From: JBLNBU01 sp050260215
Lineage (GTDB): Bacteria > Pseudomonadota > Alphaproteobacteria > Rhodospirillales > Magnetospirillaceae
DNA length: 7,787 nt
Assembly (NCBI GenBank): GCA_050260215.1
Contig: JBLNBU010000185.1
Coordinates: 1 to 7,787, forward strand
Direction: 5' to 3'
The position numbers were made by a program, and so were the translations under genes. The notes beneath the pieces were generated by a model. It was not told the origin of the DNA. It did not search any database and worked only from the letters and a program-made list of their open reading frames with translations. Numbering within the stretch: the stretch's first letter is position 1; every line of letters starts with the position of its first letter. Below, piece after piece: positions 5,378-7,787 of this stretch.

Positions 5378-6190
5378 ATGTATAGCGTCGAGGTCCGCAA
5401 TCTGGTCACCCATTACGGCGACCGCCAGATCCTGAAAAACGTCGACCTCACCGTCGAGGACGGCGAGATCATGGTGATCATGGGCGGCTCGGGGTCGGGC
5501 AAGACCACCCTGCTCAACCACCTCCTGGGCCTCTTGCGGCCCACCTCGGGGTCGGTGCGCATCCTGGGCAAGGACATCAATTCGCTCGACCCCATGGCCA
5601 TGCAGGACCTGCGCACGCGCATGGGCGTGGCCTTCCAGTCGGGCGCCTTGTTCTCGTCGATGACGGTGGGCGAGAACATCGCCCTGCCGCTGCGCGAACA
5701 CACATCGCTGGACGCCACCACCATCGGCATCATGACGCGGCTCAAGCTCGAAGTGGTCAGCCTGGCCGGGTTCGAGGGGCTGATGCCGTCCGAGCTGTCG
5801 GGCGGCATGATCAAGCGCGCCGCCCTGGCGCGCGCCATCGTCATGGACCCGAAGCTGTTGTTCTGCGACGAGCCGTCGGCGGGGCTGGACCCGGTGGTGG
5901 CGTCGTCCATCGACGACCTGATCTTGCGCCTGCGCGACGCCATGGGCATGAGCATCGTCGTGGTGACCCACGACCTGGATTCGGCCTTCAAGATCGCCGA
6001 CCGCATCTGCGTGCTCGACAAGGGAGAGGTTTTGGCGCTCGATACGGTCGAGGCGATCCGGGCCAGCAGCCATCCGCGGATCCAGAACCTGCTCAACCGC
6101 CGCACCGAGGAAGCCGAGCTGGATCCCGACGCCTATTTGCGCCGGTTGCTGGGCGAGAAGGAGAAGAAGGGGGGCGCACCGCGGCCATGA
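5378..6190 (+). CDS. mlaF: MlaF-type ABC transporter ATP-binding protein
   Basis: A 270-residue ATPase that drives the MlaE/MlaD lipid transporter from the cytoplasmic side. All ABC motifs are present: Walker A GGSGSGKTT at 36-44, Q-loop Q87 in AFQSGALFSSMTVGENI, signature LSGGM at 140-144, Walker B ending in D164 and catalytic E165 (CDEPSAGLDP), and the switch His H198 in VVTHDLDSAFKI. After the nucleotide-binding domain comes a C-terminal tail (about 240-270, with DPDAYLRRLLGEKEKKGG). E. coli MlaF is of similar length and its tail is swapped between protomers and lies near the MlaB contact, so the tail is consistent with a STAS partner. ATG 5378 is chosen because MYSVEVRNLVTHYGDRQIL matches the normal N-terminus. 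No Shine-Dalgarno is visible before it; the repeat ends about 20 nt upstream. Its stop overlaps the mlaD start as ATGA. Confidence 0.93.
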   Translation: MYSVEVRNLVTHYGDRQILKNVDLTVEDGEIMVIMGGSGSGKTTLLNHLLGLLRPTSGSVRILGKDINSLDPMAMQDLRTRMGVAFQSGALFSSMTVGENIALPLREHTSLDATTIGIMTRLKLEVVSLAGFEGLMPSELSGGMIKRAALARAIVMDPKLLFCDEPSAGLDPVVASSIDDLILRLRDAMGMSIVVVTHDLDSAFKIADRICVLDKGEVLALDTVEAIRASSHPRIQNLLNRRTEEAELDPDAYLRRLLGEKEKKGGAPRP

Positions 6191-7149
6191 AGGACGTTCG
6201 GATCAACTACGTCATCGTCGGCGCCTTCGTGCTGACCATGCTGGTGGCGCTGGTGGTCACGGTGGCCATCCTCACCGGGCGCACCGGCTCGACCGACGTG
6301 TACTACACCCACCTGCCCAACGTGAACGGGCTGAAATACGGCACCAAGGTCACCTACGAGGGCTTCCCCGTCGGCCAGGTCGAGGAAATCAACCCGCTGC
6401 GCACCCAGGGCCGCACCAGCTTCCAGGTCAAGCTGTCGGTGCAGCAGGGCTGGCTGATCCCGGTGGATTCCACCGCGCGGGTGGCGGCGTCGGGGCTTCT
6501 GGCGGCGGTGGCGGTCGACATCAAGGGCGGCGGCGCCGACAGCTTCCTGGCGCCCGGCTCGGAGATCCCCAGCGGTCCGGCCGCCAACATCTTCGCGGTG
6601 ATGAACGACGTCGCCGGCCAGGTCGCCGACCTCAACCAGAATGCCTTGAAGCCGCTGCTGGCCACCTTGAACGAGCGGGTCGATTCCCTGGGCCGCGTGC
6701 TGGAAAAGCAGGCGCCCGAGCTGATGGCCAACCTGGTCACCGTGACCACGGACCTGGCGCAGAAGACGCCGAAGATCACCGCCGACGTCCAGCGCATGAC
6801 CGGGACGCTGTCGGACAAGGTCGTCAACGACGCCAATGCCGAGCGCATCCGCGCCACCCTGGACGGTGCCGCCCAGCTGTCGGCCGGCCTGGCCGACAGC
6901 CGCAAGAAGCTGGACGCGACCCTGGCGTCTCTGGACAAGGTGATCTCGGGCAACCGCGACAACCTCGACCAGTCGATCAAGGACCTGCGCCACACCCTGG
7001 CGACGGTGGCGCGCAACATTGATTCGGTCGCCTACAACCTGGACGGCACCAGCCGGAACCTCAACGAGTTCAGCCGGCAGCTGCGCGAAAACCCGGGCGT
7101 CATCATCGGCGGCACCCGGCGCGGCGAGGACGGCCCGTCGCGGCGGTGA
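6187..7149 (+). CDS. mlaD: MlaD-type MCE-domain protein
   Basis: A 320-residue periplasmic lipid-binding protein anchored in the inner membrane. The N-terminus is a single transmembrane helix (about 7-29, YVIVGAFVLTMLVALVVTVA) after a short cytoplasmic start, so this is an uncleaved anchor. One MCE domain follows (about 38-120): VYYTHLPNVNGLKYGTKVTY, then GFPVGQVEEI, and the pore-loop stretch ASGLLAAVAVDIKGG. A long helical C-terminal region (about 135-305) holds repeated polar/hydrophobic patterns such as LLATLNERVDSLGRVLEKQ and LDQSIKDLRHTLATVARNID. In this class such helices can extend the hexameric ring into the periplasm. The tail is Arg/Gly-rich. It is longer than E. coli MlaD (about 180 residues) because of these helices. 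Start ATG 6187 overlaps the mlaF stop; a purine-rich run (6160-6174) precedes it. The lipoprotein gene begins 14 nt after its stop. Confidence 0.92.
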   Translation: MKDVRINYVIVGAFVLTMLVALVVTVAILTGRTGSTDVYYTHLPNVNGLKYGTKVTYEGFPVGQVEEINPLRTQGRTSFQVKLSVQQGWLIPVDSTARVAASGLLAAVAVDIKGGGADSFLAPGSEIPSGPAANIFAVMNDVAGQVADLNQNALKPLLATLNERVDSLGRVLEKQAPELMANLVTVTTDLAQKTPKITADVQRMTGTLSDKVVNDANAERIRATLDGAAQLSAGLADSRKKLDATLASLDKVISGNRDNLDQSIKDLRHTLATVARNIDSVAYNLDGTSRNLNEFSRQLRENPGVIIGGTRRGEDGPSRR

Positions 7150-7163
7150 AAATGGGGGGCACC

Positions 7164-7787
7164 ATGAACAGGGCCGGCATCGTCCTTTTACTTCTGCTCC
7201 TGTCGGCCTGCGCCGTGGCGCCGGCGCCCAAGGATGCGTTCTACCGCCTGGACGTGGCCCAGCCCGCCCAGCATTTCGACCGCCCGCCGCTGCCCGGCGT
7301 GCTCGAGGTCGACCGCCTCGAGGCCGACGGTGCGGTCGCCGAGCGGGCGCTGGCCTTCGAGACCCGGCCGGGCGGGCCCGTCGAGCGTTATCGCTACGAT
7401 TTCTGGAGCGAACAGCCCGGCATCTTGCTGCAGGACCGCATCGCCGCCTATTTGCGCGCCGCCAATGCCGCCGGCCGGGTGGTCACGCCCGAGCTGCGCG
7501 TGCCCCCCGACTGGACGCTGCGCGGCAAGATCCGCCGCTTCGAGCAGGTGGCCGGGGCCGGCAAGGTGGCGGTCGAGCTGCAGCTGGCGGTGGTCAGCGC
7601 GCGCGACGGCAGCCTGGTGCTGATGGACACCTACCGGGTCGAGGCACCCTCCGGCAGCGACGTGGAATCGATGGTGGGCGCCATCGGTGCGGCCACCTCG
7701 GACGTGTTGGCCCGGGTCGTCGCCGCGCTGGGCCCCGCCCCCCGGGTGGTGCCGCAGCGCGGAGGCACCGCCGGGGGCCCGCGCGGC
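7164..7787 (+). CDS. PqiC-like ABC transport auxiliary lipoprotein (3' end outside window)
   Basis: An open frame of 208 codons runs from ATG 7164 to the window edge without a stop. The N-terminus is a lipoprotein signal peptide, MNRAGIVLLLLLLSACAVAP, with lipobox L13-S14-A15 and the acylated C16. The following DAFYRLDVAQPA, VLEVDRLEADG and the later YRYDFWSEQPGILLQDRIAAY match the ABC_trans_aux / PqiC family. Then comes a strand-rich part with WTLRGKIRRFEQV and VAVELQLAVVSARDGSLVL, and a helix VESMVGAIGAATSDVLARVV. Such proteins sit in the outer membrane and accept or present lipid for an MCE bridge. The last visible residues are Pro/Gly/Arg-rich, beyond the usual end of the domain, so only a short tail is probably missing. 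GGGGGG at 7154-7159 is the likely ribosome binding site, 4 nt upstream. It completes the transporter operon started by mlaE. Confidence 0.85.
   Translation, partial: MNRAGIVLLLLLLSACAVAPAPKDAFYRLDVAQPAQHFDRPPLPGVLEVDRLEADGAVAERALAFETRPGGPVERYRYDFWSEQPGILLQDRIAAYLRAANAAGRVVTPELRVPPDWTLRGKIRRFEQVAGAGKVAVELQLAVVSARDGSLVLMDTYRVEAPSGSDVESMVGAIGAATSDVLARVVAALGPAPRVVPQRGGTAGGPRG

Noticed and set aside
7234..7623. 129-codon plus-strand frame near the right edge
   Set aside because: It is a Ser/Pro/Arg/Trp-rich shadow; the real gene is the lipoprotein frame from 7164, which stays open to the window end.
1..7787. CRISPR arrays, tRNA or rRNA genes, transposase genes
   Set aside because: No spaced direct repeats, no cloverleaf or rRNA-like stretch and no transposase motifs were seen; the only repeats are the two palindromic elements.

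Overview
The window is very GC-rich, densely coded DNA. The protein families and the dispersed palindromic repeats suggest an alphaproteobacterium, perhaps of the Rhodospirillales; this is inferred from sequence character, not from a database search.

Left part (1-2420): the 3' end of recR (+) converges on a short ribosome-hibernation factor gene of the HPF/RaiA family (-). A palindromic REP/MITE-like repeat (265-352) separates the two ends. Divergent from the hibernation gene is a 538-residue protein with about nine TPR units followed by a class I SAM-dependent methyltransferase domain.

Central part (2462-4460): three genes make up a complete partner-switching module: a GAF + PP2C/SpoIIE phosphatase (RsbU-like), a GHKL serine kinase (RsbW-like) and a STAS-domain antagonist (RsbV/SpoIIAA-like). 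The genes overlap at ATGA junctions. No sigma factor gene lies nearby.

Right part (4460-7787): the STAS stop codon overlaps the start of an MlaE-type permease. An MlaF-type ATPase, an MlaD-type MCE protein and a PqiC-like lipoprotein follow, the last running off the window. These make up an MCE/Mla-type lipid ABC importer or exporter bridging the inner and outer membranes. A second palindromic repeat (5275-5356) sits between mlaE and mlaF.

The most notable point is the junction of the last two parts. The STAS gene lies where an Mla system needs its MlaB (STAS) subunit, yet it is also coupled to a dedicated kinase and phosphatase. The simplest hypothesis is that the phosphorylation state of the STAS protein, set by an RsbU/RsbW-type pair, controls a phospholipid transporter rather than, or as well as, a sigma factor. 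This is inference from gene order and motifs only.
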